The notes under the pieces were generated by a model that saw only the letters and a list, made by a program, of their open reading frames with translations, had not been told where the DNA came from and ran no database searches. From Methanofollis tationis (GTDB taxonomy: Archaea; Halobacteriota; Methanomicrobia; Methanomicrobiales; Methanofollaceae), in NCBI RefSeq assembly GCF_013377755.1, contig NZ_JABXWR010000001.1, positions 2,057,104-2,121,103 of the forward strand: DNA of 64,000 bases, written 5' to 3'. A program made the position numbers and the translations under genes. Below, one piece after another: positions 31,662 to 40,327 of this stretch (positions are counted from its first letter, which is position 1; the number at the start of each line of letters is the position of its first letter).

Positions 31662-32489
31662 CTAGAGGGCGATCTCCACACCGTAGACGCGGCCCGGAGT
31701 TTCGGCATGGATACACCATGCGTCCCCGGGCGTGATCGCACCGCTCTCCAGCAGGTGACGGGTGATCCTGGGCACGGACTTCGGCCCCATCACCGCTCCG
31801 GGCCGGCTGTTCTCGTCCATGTAATCGGTCTCCATCATGAACCGCCGGCCTGAACGCGCCATTTCGGCCAGCCCCTCCTGCTTTGCAAGAAACGACGGGA
31901 CCAGGGGGGTCTCGGGCGTCGCATAGTGTTTGACGACGCGGCTTCCATCCATGCCGGCCCGTGCGGCAAGATCGAGGATATCGGCGCAGGGGCCGCTCTC
32001 GGCGTGGATCTGGAGAGCGCACCCGGCATCGGCGCTGAGCTCCAGCGCCCGCACCAGCACCCGTTCCGACGCCGCGGCGATCTCGGGCGCCACCGGGAAA
32101 TGCGGCCGCCCGCTCTTGAGGGCGACGGCCAGTCCTTCCTCCACGTATCCGGCCGCCACGTCGAGCCCTGCGCAGACAATCTCCTCGGCGGCCTGGAGGC
32201 CGACCTTCTCCGCATACTTCAGGAGTTCGACCGGGTGGACGCCGAGGACCGGGAAGACCGTGATCCCGACGCCCCGCACCAGCCCGGCCACGCGGAGCGT
32301 CTCATCGAAGGCCTCCCGGTAGTCGTCGCCGGTCCGCGGCAGAACGCCCAGGGAGTAGGCCGGCAGGGAGACCATGAACAGGTGCGTCCCGCCGGCCCGC
32401 AAAAAGTCCTTCGCCGCCTCGACGCCGCGGCCTGCACGCGGGTTGAAGTGGATGTGATCGTCGGTGATCGGGATCTCAGGAGGCTTCAT
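31662..32489 (-). CDS. TatD-related metal-dependent hydrolase
   Basis: Amidohydrolase-fold protein of 275 residues. Metal-binding residues are visible in ITDDHIHFNP (DxHxH), the central VHPVELLKYAE, CALQIHAESG and MMETDYMDEN. Bacterial TatD is a DNase; archaeal relatives of this length are uncharacterised. ATG 32489 is used; a GTG two codons upstream is possible. It overlaps the MptD-type gene. Confidence 0.85.
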   Translation of the reverse strand: MKPPEIPITDDHIHFNPRAGRGVEAAKDFLRAGGTHLFMVSLPAYSLGVLPRTGDDYREAFDETLRVAGLVRGVGITVFPVLGVHPVELLKYAEKVGLQAAEEIVCAGLDVAAGYVEEGLAVALKSGRPHFPVAPEIAAASERVLVRALELSADAGCALQIHAESGPCADILDLAARAGMDGSRVVKHYATPETPLVPSFLAKQEGLAEMARSGRRFMMETDYMDENSRPGAVMGPKSVPRITRHLLESGAITPGDAWCIHAETPGRVYGVEIAL

Positions 32490-32814
32490 CGACACTTCGA
32501 ATGCTCATCAGCGGGTATTCGCCGGTATAGTGCAGGTCGGCGACGCAGCGGGCCCCGCCGTACTCGGTCGTGATCGTCACCGCGAACATCTCGCCCCGCA
32601 GCTCAGAGTAGCCGAACGGGTTCGCCGTCATCAGGTCGCGGTTGAGCCTGACCGTGATCGCGGTCACGTAGGGCTGGAGCCCGACCGCCGCCTCGATCGC
32701 CGCCTCCACCGAGGCCGCCGTCGCCCGCGAGATCGGGGTGCCGACCCACTGGTGGTACAGGGCGCCGAGTTTGATCCCGGCCTCGAAGACCGCCTGTTCC
32801 CTGTCAGAAACCAT
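32476..32814 (-). CDS. mptD: Archaeal dihydroneopterin aldolase MptD
   Basis: Protein of 112 residues of the archaeal dihydroneopterin aldolase family (MptD), which cleaves 7,8-dihydroneopterin to the hydroxymethylpterin precursor of tetrahydromethanopterin. The key stretch is FEAGIKLGALYHQWVGTPIS, with ELRGEMFAVTITTEYGGARC later. It overlaps the TatD-type gene by 14 bases. Confidence 0.87.
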   Translation of the reverse strand: MVSDREQAVFEAGIKLGALYHQWVGTPISRATAASVEAAIEAAVGLQPYVTAITVRLNRDLMTANPFGYSELRGEMFAVTITTEYGGARCVADLHYTGEYPLMSIRSVDEAS

Positions 32815-32844
32815 GGCATGAGGTTGGCGTCCGGCGGATTTATA

Positions 32845-33453
32845 TCATCGCGAATCCGCACCCTTCAGCGCCCGCTCGAAATCCAGAAGATAGGCCCGGG
32901 AGTTCAGGCTCCCGTCGGGAAACCGCGCCGAGGGGTCGCGGCAGGCGGCGATCGTCTCCTCCGCCGGCGCAACCGTAACCGGAATGCCGGTCTGCTCCAC
33001 CGCCGCCGTCATCGCCGCCCTGAAGTCTCCTAGGCAGTATGCCACCCGCCGGCGGTAGAGCGTCTCTGTCTTCTCAAGATACCTGGCGATCCGCACCGTC
33101 TCGATCCTGAGAAACGAGCGGTGGACGATCGGGTCAGGGCACCGGCCCAGGTTGTAGCGGTACGTGGCATAGGGGTACATCCGCTCCAGCTCCCGCGGCA
33201 CCACCCCGCAGGTGCCAAAGACCACCACATGGGCCCTCACTGCCGGGACCGCCGTGGCGATCACCTCGTCGAACTTCCGGTGGCTCGGGCTCGTGCTGTA
33301 GGGTTTCTGGACCGAGCAGGGGAGAAACACCGCCAGATCAGAGGGCCGGACGGCATACGCCCCGACGATAAACTGGAACGCCTCCTCGAACTCCGGGCGG
33401 AAAAACGGCGGCGTCACGTATCCGTTCCCTGCGCTCTCATCCCTGTCTGCCAT
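32845..33453 (-). CDS. DUF5591 / archaeosine synthase-like protein
   Basis: Protein of 202 residues with FLPCSVQKPYSTSPSHRKF, the PCSxxKPYSxSxSHxxF signature of the DUF5591 core of ArcS (TgtA2), which converts preQ0 to archaeosine at tRNA position 15. It lacks the other ArcS domains, so it may be a split or related enzyme. It is the first gene of the long minus-strand operon, with a shared promoter to the plus-strand trmG10 gene. Confidence 0.72.
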   Translation of the reverse strand: MADRDESAGNGYVTPPFFRPEFEEAFQFIVGAYAVRPSDLAVFLPCSVQKPYSTSPSHRKFDEVIATAVPAVRAHVVVFGTCGVVPRELERMYPYATYRYNLGRCPDPIVHRSFLRIETVRIARYLEKTETLYRRRVAYCLGDFRAAMTAAVEQTGIPVTVAPAEETIAACRDPSARFPDGSLNSRAYLLDFERALKGADSR

Positions 33454-33503
33454 GGGCGTTCACGCTCCCCTATATATCTGAGAATCCCTTATAATAAGTG
33501 GCC
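33454..33503. promoter_or_regulatory. Divergent promoter ArcS-like operon / trmG10
   Basis: The 50-base gap contains CCTATATAT at about 33469-33477 and TTATAATAAG at 33489-33498, TATA-like in both directions. Short distances to the ATGs suggest leaderless or short-leader transcripts. Confidence 0.5.
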
Positions 33504-34457
33504 ATGAAAATGCTCTTTGAGCTCTCGGGCGAGCATCCGACGCTCCCCTACGCCGAGCTCGAATGTGTGGGCCGGATCTGCGACCGCCGCGACCGCGTGG
33601 CCGTCGCCGAATGTCCCGCCCCCGCGGCGACCGACCGCCTCGCCCTCACCCATACCGTCATGGAATATCTCGGCGAGTGCGAACCGACAGCGGACGCCGT
33701 CAGAGCCCTTCTGGCCGACCTCGCCCTCACCTCAGACCGCCCCTTTGCGGCGCGGGTGAAGATCATCCCGGGCTCCCGGGAGTACCCATCCCAGCTCGCC
33801 CTCGAACGGCTGATCGGATACGGCATCGCCGGCCCGGTCTCGTTAAAGGCGCCTGAAACGGTCTATCGGGCGGTTCTCACCGAGGACCGCTGCTACCTTG
33901 GCCGGGTCATCTATAGCGACCTCCGCACCTCGTACGAAAGCAGGAGCCCGTCCACCCGCCCGTATTTCCACCCGGGCGTCATGATGCCGAGGACGGCGCG
34001 GGCCCTCCTCAACCTCTCTCTCGTCATGCCCGGCGAGGTGATGGCAGACCCGTTCTGCGGCACCGGCGGCATGCTCGAAGAGGGACGGCGGATCGGGGTG
34101 CGGGTCGTCGGGAGCGACTTCGACCGCACCATGATCGCCGGCTCACGCCTCAACGTCCCCGAAGCCGACCTCCTCCTGGCCGATGCCACGGCCCTGCCCC
34201 TCCGCACCGGTTCAGTCGACGCCGTCGTCACCGACCTGCCGTACGGCCAGTCGGTCTGCATCCTCGGGGAGAACTTCACCCGCCTCTACGAAGGGGCCCT
34301 CGACGAGATCGGGCGGGTGCTGAAAGCGGGGCGGCGTGCCGTCGTCGTCACCCACCGGGACATCAGAGAGATTGCGGCCGCCCGCTTCACCATCGTCCAG
34401 TACCATGAACAGCGGGTCCACAAAAGCCTCACCCGGCGGATTCTCGTCCTTGAATAA
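33504..34457 (+). CDS. tRNA (guanine-10-N2)-dimethyltransferase TrmG10-type
   Basis: THUMP-plus-methyltransferase protein of 317 residues that would methylate G10 of tRNA. N-terminal ferredoxin-like/THUMP segments lead to RPYFHPGVMMPRTARALLNL, SAM motif I MADPFCGTGGMLEEG and the catalytic TDLPYGQS, in place of DPPYG. It ends HEQRVHKSLTRRILVLE, typical for this family. ATG 33504 is assumed; a GTG at 33498 is also possible. Confidence 0.88.
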   Translation: MKMLFELSGEHPTLPYAELECVGRICDRRDRVAVAECPAPAATDRLALTHTVMEYLGECEPTADAVRALLADLALTSDRPFAARVKIIPGSREYPSQLALERLIGYGIAGPVSLKAPETVYRAVLTEDRCYLGRVIYSDLRTSYESRSPSTRPYFHPGVMMPRTARALLNLSLVMPGEVMADPFCGTGGMLEEGRRIGVRVVGSDFDRTMIAGSRLNVPEADLLLADATALPLRTGSVDAVVTDLPYGQSVCILGENFTRLYEGALDEIGRVLKAGRRAVVVTHRDIREIAAARFTIVQYHEQRVHKSLTRRILVLE

Positions 34458-34459
34458 CC

Positions 34460-34498
34460 CGGTCGGGATTGCCCGTAAAACTATATACCCGCCGACCG
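34460..34498 (+). promoter_or_regulatory. TATA box flanked by inverted repeat
   Basis: CGGTCGG (34460-34466) and CCGACCG (34492-34498) are exact inverted repeats around AACTATATACCC (34479-34490), a good TATA box for the gene at 34529. The arms could be an operator or a hairpin ending the upstream transcript. Confidence 0.45.
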
Positions 34499-34528
34499 AC
34501 CAACACACCGGAAAGACAGGAACATCAA

Positions 34529-35707
34529 ATGGTATCGAATAACGGAATGGAGATGGTGGAGTGGCTGCGCGCGCACCTCAATGCGATCACGCCGACACGC
34601 ACCCAGGCCCTGAAAGCCACGCGCCATCTCCGCAAGTCCGAGAAGAAGAACTTATTTTCAGAGGACATCTCCCTGATGAGAACCGCCGAAGGGCGGTGGT
34701 ATGAAGGGGTCATCTATGAGGCCCTGCTTGAGACGGTCGCGGACTGCAACCTGGTCAAGGGCGTCGTCAGAAAAGGCGCCGACGCCCCCTATATCAGGCA
34801 GAAGATCACGCAGGAACAGAACGGCACCTTCTACTCCAATTACGGCGATATCAAGGTCCGCGGCAACGGCCAGGACCTCGCAGAGTTCGACCTGATGTTC
34901 CTTGACGTCCAGAACACCGTCGGCTTCGGCGAGATCGTCACCTCCCCCTCGGACTTAAAAGAGTTCGAGCAGGAGATCATCTTCAAAAAACGGCTGATCG
35001 GCTACCTCTTCGGGCAGCCGATCGTCCCGTTCATCCTGGTCTCCTCGGTGGACATCTCGCGCAACTCTATCGTGCAGCGGCTGATGAAGGAGCCTGAATC
35101 GGTGCTGATCACCACCTCGTCCTGCGAGGAGATCAAACGGGTGCTCAGCCAGCGGGAGATCCGCTACCAGCCGAGAAAGCCCATCGCCCACCCGAAACTT
35201 CTCCACCTGGCCGACATCCATACCAGGCGCTCCTTCGACTACCGCAAACTCCACGACGAGCGGAGGGACCGGATGCTCGAACTGATGGATGCGGGCGCCA
35301 CCCCCGCCGATCTCCTTAAACCCGACGAGATCCCCCCGATCGTAAAAAAGATCGTCTTCGGCGGGCTCTACCCGCCGGCAATACGCCTGCTCTGTCAGAA
35401 GAGCGCCATCACCATGAGGGGCGAGGCCCTCACCTACGAGAGCATCATGAGGGACTTCTCCAAGGTGATCCTCGCTGTAAACCTCCCCGACCTCCGCCCG
35501 ATCCTGTACTTCAGATCGCGCAAGAAAAAAGAGTACTTCAAGATGGTCCCGGCAAAAATCGGCGGGTTCAAGTACGAAAGCCGGCGCACACCCCATATGG
35601 CGGGCTTTTTCCTCTGGCTTGAAAGCACGCGCCCCACCCTGGGCACAAAGATGACGAAGACGCTCATCGAGTATTTCGTCGAGGGCGAGGCCGCCGGGAA
35701 GAGGTGA
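34529..35707 (+). CDS. Unknown archaeal protein, possible PD-(D/E)XK-like domain
   Basis: Protein of 392 residues that I do not recognise. The middle part EFDLMFLDVQNTVGFGEIV has spaced acidic residues followed by hydrophobic strands, loosely like a restriction-endonuclease-fold core; the lysine is not in the usual place, so catalysis is doubtful. The rest is mostly alpha/beta with many basic residues (LHDERRDRMLELMDAGATP, FRSRKKKEYFKMVPAKIGGF), suggesting nucleic-acid binding. There is no signal peptide or membrane helix. ATG 34529 lies at a sensible distance from the TATA box; ATG 34547 is an alternative. Confidence 0.7.
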   Translation: MVSNNGMEMVEWLRAHLNAITPTRTQALKATRHLRKSEKKNLFSEDISLMRTAEGRWYEGVIYEALLETVADCNLVKGVVRKGADAPYIRQKITQEQNGTFYSNYGDIKVRGNGQDLAEFDLMFLDVQNTVGFGEIVTSPSDLKEFEQEIIFKKRLIGYLFGQPIVPFILVSSVDISRNSIVQRLMKEPESVLITTSSCEEIKRVLSQREIRYQPRKPIAHPKLLHLADIHTRRSFDYRKLHDERRDRMLELMDAGATPADLLKPDEIPPIVKKIVFGGLYPPAIRLLCQKSAITMRGEALTYESIMRDFSKVILAVNLPDLRPILYFRSRKKKEYFKMVPAKIGGFKYESRRTPHMAGFFLWLESTRPTLGTKMTKTLIEYFVEGEAAGKR

Positions 35708-36019
35708 TCCCGGACCGGGAGGCAGCAGGCCCCCCCGGTGACAGGGTACCCAATTTTTCCCTCCATGGGTGATCATCAGCGGGAGTAACCAGCCCCGATA
35801 GACGCGATAGGCCGCGAAGACAGAAACACCCCCCATCCCTTCGCGGCTTCGCGTGAGATCCGCACTGCTCCTCAGGCATGGATGACCTGCCGCATGCCTG
35901 AGGCTCTCCTGGAAAAACGACAAAGCTACAGGCCAGAGCGTATGCTCCTCCTGATCCGGGGTCAGACGAGGGTTTCAATGGCTATGAGTCAAAAAAGAAA
36001 AAACGTCCCCTGTCACCTC
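35708..36019. other. Intergenic region with dispersed element
   Basis: These 312 bases hold no gene that I can support. They include the 3' element CCTTCGCGGCTTCGCGTGAG and inverted pieces GCCGCGAAG/CTTCGCGGC. A palindrome GCATGGATGACCTGCCGCATGC-like stretch is imperfect. Confidence 0.5.
35837..35857 (+). repeat. Dispersed CTTCGCGTGAG element, copy 1
   Basis: CCCTTCGCGGCTTCGCGTGAG. The core CTTCGCGTGAG is at 35847-35857, about 140 bases after a plus-strand stop. Similar elements are at 45121, 52480 and 57002. Confidence 0.6.
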
Positions 36020-36238
36020 TCATATGACAGGGGTTTCCCCGAAGACCTTCAGCGACGAGGGTGCGAACTTCTTCACCTGATCGTAGAAATAGCGCACATA
36101 CACCGGATCCGAATCGTCGATCGCCCCCTGGATCGTTCTTCTCAGCCAGTCAGGGAACTCCTTTCCCTCCTCGAGTGCGTTCATGATCACGACCACGGCC
36201 TCATCCACATCTTTGTTGCTTACCCATTTGTACGGCAT
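36020..36238 (-). CDS. Small acidic hypothetical protein (72 aa)
   Basis: Protein of 72 residues, mostly helical (VDEAVVVIMNALEEGKEFPDW, DPVYVRYFYDQVKKFAP). No family recognised. It starts at ATG 36238 and is divergent from the EVE-domain gene. Codon use and composition look genuine. Confidence 0.6.
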   Translation of the reverse strand: MPYKWVSNKDVDEAVVVIMNALEEGKEFPDWLRRTIQGAIDDSDPVYVRYFYDQVKKFAPSSLKVFGETPVI

Positions 36239-36312
36239 ACTATCCCTCCCGTATGGGGCGATTACAGGTGCACCTTATTTAATTGTTTCGCAGCGCCCGA
36301 CCACATCCGAAA

Positions 36313-36322
36313 CATATTAATA
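36313..36322 (+). promoter_or_regulatory. TATA-like box of EVE-domain gene
   Basis: CATATTAATA lies 22-31 bases before the ATG at 36344, a spacing that would give a nearly leaderless transcript. Confidence 0.4.
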
Positions 36323-36343
36323 GAGCATCGCCGATCACCATCC

Positions 36344-36763
36344 ATGACCTGCTGGATAGGCATTTCTGAGGGGAAAGCGCCGGAAATTGTCCGGGAAAAA
36401 CGCATCTGGGGTGTTGCACAGCGCCATGCCGATACGATCAGCAAAGTGCATCTCGGCGATCGGATCATCCTCTGCGCACGGGACATGGGAGCCCCCTCCC
36501 TTTTTGGCGTCTATGAGGTCATATCTGAACTCTTCGTCAACCAGACGCCCATCTTCGGAGACGTCGGCGAAGTCTACCCCCTGCGGCTGAAACTCAGGCC
36601 GGTAACCCTCTTCGACCACCCCCTCCCGCTCGCCTCCATCGCCGGCGACCTCGAAACCTTTGCCGGTTCTGCAGACTGGGAGGCTGATCTCCAGGAAACA
36701 GTGATGCGGGCAATCCCCGACACCGACTGCACGCGTCTGATCGCCGCCGCCGGCAGATCCTGA
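36344..36763 (+). CDS. EVE-domain protein
   Basis: Protein of 139 residues of the EVE/PUA-like type. It opens TCWIGISEGKAPEIVREKRIW, with VHLGDRIILCARDMGAPSLFGVYEV and LRLKLRPVTLFDHPLPL later. EVE/YTH-like domains bind modified bases in nucleic acids and are often linked to restriction or RNA-modification systems. It starts at ATG 36344; the longer frame upstream is not coding-like. Confidence 0.72.
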   Translation: MTCWIGISEGKAPEIVREKRIWGVAQRHADTISKVHLGDRIILCARDMGAPSLFGVYEVISELFVNQTPIFGDVGEVYPLRLKLRPVTLFDHPLPLASIAGDLETFAGSADWEADLQETVMRAIPDTDCTRLIAAAGRS

Positions 36764-36858
36764 CACTTCATCTCCTTTTTTTTCAGGGCCACACACGAGC
36801 GCACAACATTAGTGAACTTAAAAAACGCTGACGCGCCATACCTATACGGACCAATCCC

Positions 36859-38541
36859 ATGGCAGATCATAACATGGAAGACTACGAAGAGACCAGTGCG
36901 TCTTTTTCCATTGACGTCCCCGAAGCGTTCAACTTCGGCTACGACGTCATCGACGCCTGGGCCAGAAAAGACCGGAACCGCCTGGCCATGATCTGGGTTG
37001 ACCAGAAAGGCAACGAGAAGAAGTTCACCTTCAGGGACATGATGAACCTCTCGAACCAGGCGGCAAATATCCTTCTCAAATACGGCATCGGCAAAGGCGA
37101 CCGTGTACTCCTCCTCCTCCCCAGAATCCCGGAGTGGTGGATCTTCGTCATCGCTCTCATCAAACTCGGCGCCGTATACTGTCCGTGCCCAACCCTCCTC
37201 ACCCCCAAAGACCTCAAATACCGGATCCGGGCAGGAAAATTCAAGATGGTCATCACCGACCTGGAAAATACCTGGAAGATCGACGAGATCTGCCGGGAAT
37301 GCCCGTCACTGCAGGTCAGGTTCCTGGCCGACGGCGAACTCGAGGGATGGGCGAGCTTCCCGTACGAACTGATCTACCCGGCGCCGGTCTCCCACCGCAC
37401 CGTCTCGATGCCGGTGGCGAAAAAGACCCGCGCCACCGACCCGATGCTCATCTACTTCACCTCCGGCACCACCGGGGAACCCAAGATGGTCCTCCACAAC
37501 AACGCCCATCCGCTCGGCCACATCATCACCGCAAAACTCTGGCAGGACCTCACCGAGCACGACCTCCATTTCACCCTCTCAGACACCGGATGGGCGAAAT
37601 GCGGCTGGGGCAAAATCTTCGGGCAATGGATCGCCGGCGCTACGGTCTTCGTCTACGACATCAGGGGCAAGTTCTCGGCGACCGAGATCCTCCCGATCCT
37701 TGAGAAATACGAGGTGACCACCTTCTGCGCCCCGCCGACGGTCTACCGGATGCTGATCCTGGCCGACCTCAAGAAATACGACCTCAGGGAACTGCGCCAC
37801 TGCACCAGCGCCGGCGAACCCTTAAACCCCGAGGTAATCCGCATCTGGCAGGAAGGCACCGGCCTCACGATCAGGGAAGGCTACGGCCAGACCGAGACGG
37901 TCTGCGCCATCGCCTCCTTCCCGTGCATGAAACCGAAATTCGGGTCGATGGGCAAACCCTCGCCCGGCTGGCACATCGAGCTCCACACCGAGGAGGGCGA
38001 TCCCTGCGAACCCTTCGAGGAAGGAAGGATCGCCATCTCCCTCAACCCGCGGCCGGTCGGCCTCATCGTGGAATACCTTGAGAACAAAGAAGCGAACGAG
38101 GAATCGTTCAAGAACGGCTGGTACTACACCGGCGACCGCGCCTATATGGACGACGAGGGCTATTTCTGGTTCGTCGGCCGGGACGACGATGTGATCAAGA
38201 GTTCCGGTTACCGTATCGGCCCCTTCGAGGTGGAATCGGCGCTGATGGAGCACCCGGCCGTACAGGAATGCGCCGTCGTCGGATCCCCCGACCTGATCCG
38301 CGGCCTGATCGTCAAGGCGTTCGTCGTCCTCAACGCCGGTTTCGAACCCTCGGAGCAGCTTGTAAAAGAACTGCAAAAGCACGTCAAGAGGACGACCGCC
38401 CCGTACAAGTACCCGCGCACCGTCGAGTTCGTGGACGAACTCCCCAAGACCATCTCCGGCAAGATAAAACGCAAAGAACTGAAGATGAAGGAGATGCAGC
38501 AGTTTGAAAACGGTCAGACGGGCGACCGCCCTGCCGCCTGA
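36859..38541 (+). CDS. AMP-forming acyl-CoA synthetase, copy 1
   Basis: Adenylate-forming enzyme of 560 residues that activates a carboxylic acid with ATP and CoA. Core motifs are YFTSGTTGEPKM, LSDTGWAKCGWGK, SAGEPLNPE, EGYGQTET, YYTGDRAYMD, DDVIKSSGYRIGPFEVES and LPKTISGKIKR. The layout resembles medium-chain acyl-CoA synthetases, as characterised in Methanosarcina acetivorans, where 2-methylbutyrate is preferred; whether this holds here is inference. A close paralogue follows 58 bases downstream. Confidence 0.88.
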   Translation: MADHNMEDYEETSASFSIDVPEAFNFGYDVIDAWARKDRNRLAMIWVDQKGNEKKFTFRDMMNLSNQAANILLKYGIGKGDRVLLLLPRIPEWWIFVIALIKLGAVYCPCPTLLTPKDLKYRIRAGKFKMVITDLENTWKIDEICRECPSLQVRFLADGELEGWASFPYELIYPAPVSHRTVSMPVAKKTRATDPMLIYFTSGTTGEPKMVLHNNAHPLGHIITAKLWQDLTEHDLHFTLSDTGWAKCGWGKIFGQWIAGATVFVYDIRGKFSATEILPILEKYEVTTFCAPPTVYRMLILADLKKYDLRELRHCTSAGEPLNPEVIRIWQEGTGLTIREGYGQTETVCAIASFPCMKPKFGSMGKPSPGWHIELHTEEGDPCEPFEEGRIAISLNPRPVGLIVEYLENKEANEESFKNGWYYTGDRAYMDDEGYFWFVGRDDDVIKSSGYRIGPFEVESALMEHPAVQECAVVGSPDLIRGLIVKAFVVLNAGFEPSEQLVKELQKHVKRTTAPYKYPRTVEFVDELPKTISGKIKRKELKMKEMQQFENGQTGDRPAA

Positions 38542-38599
38542 CCCCACCTCTTTTTTAATCGCGCCCCTTATCTACCTGCCCTCCAAATCTAGTACCGCT

Positions 38600-40273
38600 A
38601 TGCAAGACGCCGAGCATACTGCAATGAATTACGAGGACGTCTATGCCTCCTACCATGCGGAGGTGCCGGAGTACTTCAACTTCGGCTTCGACGTCGTCGA
38701 TATGTGGGCAAAGAAAGACCGCAACCGCCTGGCGATGATCTGGGCCGACCAGGAAGGGCATGAAAAGTTCTACACCTTCCGCCACCTGATGAACCTCTCC
38801 AACCAGGCGGCGAACATGCTCCTCAAGTACGGCATCAACAAGGGCGACCGGATCATCATCATGCTCCACCGCATTCCTGAGTGGTGGATCTTTGCCACAG
38901 CAGCGATTAAACTCGGCGTTGTATTCTGCCCGACACCGACGATGCTGACGGCCAAGGACCTGAAGTACCGGGTGAACGCCGGCAAGTTCAAGATGGTCGT
39001 CACCGACCTGGAGAACGCCGCAAAGGTGAACGAGATCTGCGACCAGTGCCCCTCCCTCGTCTCCCGCTTCGTGGTGGACGGGGAGCTTCCCGGCTGGGTC
39101 AGTTACCACCAGGAGCTCACCTACCCGGCCCCGGTCTCGTCCCAGCTGATCAAACTCCCTGGCATGAAGAGGACCCGCTCGACCGATCCGATGCTCATCT
39201 TCTTCTCCTCGGGCACGACGGGCGAGCCGAAGATGGTCCTCCACAACCATGCATACCCGATCGGGCACATCATCACCGGCCGGTTCTGGCTCGACCTCAA
39301 GCAGAACGATCTCCACTTCACCCTCGCCGACACCGGTTGGGGGAAGTCCTCCTGGGGCAAGTTCTTCGGGCCGTGGATGCAGGGCGCCTGCACCCTCGTC
39401 TACGATATCCGCGGCAAGTTCAAAGCGACCGAACTCCTGCCGGTGCTGGAGAAGTACGAGGTGACCACCTTCTGCGCCCCGCCGACGGTCTACCGGATGC
39501 TGATCCTGGCCGATCTCGGCAAGTTCGACTTCTCCCAGCTCCGTCACTGCGTGAGCGCCGGCGAGCCCATGAACCCCGAGGTGATCAGGGCGTGGAAGGA
39601 AGGCACCGGGCTTACCATCTACGAGGGCTACGGCCAGACTGAGACGGTGCTCTGCATCGGGACGTTCCCGGGCATGGAGGTGAAGCAGGGGTCGATGGGC
39701 CGCCCGGCACCAGGCTGGCGGATCGAGCTCCACGACGACGACGGGCAGCCGGTGCCGGTCGGTGAGGAGGGGCGGATCGCCATCTGGGCCGAACCGCGGC
39801 CGCCCGGCATGTTCCTCTCGTACATCGACAACGATGCGGCGAACGCCGACGCCTTCTGCGGGGACTGGTATTACACCGGCGACAAGGCCTACATGGATGC
39901 AGACGGCTATTTCTGGTTTGTTGGCCGCGCCGACGACGTGATCAAGAGTTCCGGCTACCGGATCGGCCCCTTCGAGGTGGAGTCGGCCCTGATGGAGCAC
40001 CCGGCCGTGCAGGAGTGCGCCGTCGTCGGGTCGCCCGACGTCATCCGCGGCATGATCGTCAAGGCGTTCGTCATCCTCGCCCCGGGCTTTGTGCCCTCTG
40101 AGACCCTGGTCAAGGAGATCCAGCGGTTCGTGAAGAACACGACCGCCCCGTACAAGTACCCGCGCGCGATCGAGTTCGTGGACGAACTCCCCAAGACGAT
40201 CTCCGGCAAGATCCGGCGGAACGTCCTGCGGGAGCGCGAGAACGAGCGCTACAATTCGGTCAGGGAAGACTGA
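38600..40273 (+). CDS. AMP-forming acyl-CoA synthetase, copy 2
   Basis: Paralogue of the preceding gene, 557 residues, with the same motif order (FFSSGTTGEPKM, LADTGWGKSSWGK, EGYGQTET, YYTGDKAYMD, LPKTISGKIRR). Both start YxxxSASF/YASYHAEVPExFNFGxDV and so arose by tandem duplication. Differences cluster in the substrate-pocket half, suggesting separate substrates. Either ATG 38600 or 38624 may be the start. Confidence 0.88.
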   Translation: MQDAEHTAMNYEDVYASYHAEVPEYFNFGFDVVDMWAKKDRNRLAMIWADQEGHEKFYTFRHLMNLSNQAANMLLKYGINKGDRIIIMLHRIPEWWIFATAAIKLGVVFCPTPTMLTAKDLKYRVNAGKFKMVVTDLENAAKVNEICDQCPSLVSRFVVDGELPGWVSYHQELTYPAPVSSQLIKLPGMKRTRSTDPMLIFFSSGTTGEPKMVLHNHAYPIGHIITGRFWLDLKQNDLHFTLADTGWGKSSWGKFFGPWMQGACTLVYDIRGKFKATELLPVLEKYEVTTFCAPPTVYRMLILADLGKFDFSQLRHCVSAGEPMNPEVIRAWKEGTGLTIYEGYGQTETVLCIGTFPGMEVKQGSMGRPAPGWRIELHDDDGQPVPVGEEGRIAIWAEPRPPGMFLSYIDNDAANADAFCGDWYYTGDKAYMDADGYFWFVGRADDVIKSSGYRIGPFEVESALMEHPAVQECAVVGSPDVIRGMIVKAFVILAPGFVPSETLVKEIQRFVKNTTAPYKYPRAIEFVDELPKTISGKIRRNVLRERENERYNSVRED

Positions 40274-40284
40274 AAAAATATCTC

Positions 40285-40290
40285 TTTTTT
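40285..40290 (+). terminator. T6 tract after acyl-CoA synthetase copy 2
   Basis: TCTCTTTTTTCTGG follows the stop by 12 bases; U-rich tracts end transcription in archaea. Confidence 0.45.
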
Positions 40291-40327
40291 CTGGCTCTGG
40301 AGAAATCCCGTTCTGGGGGACCGGTGC

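Noticed and set aside
38555-40000. Minus-strand frame of 481 codons
   Set aside because: It lies entirely antisense to the second acyl-CoA synthetase and is His/Arg/Gly-rich.
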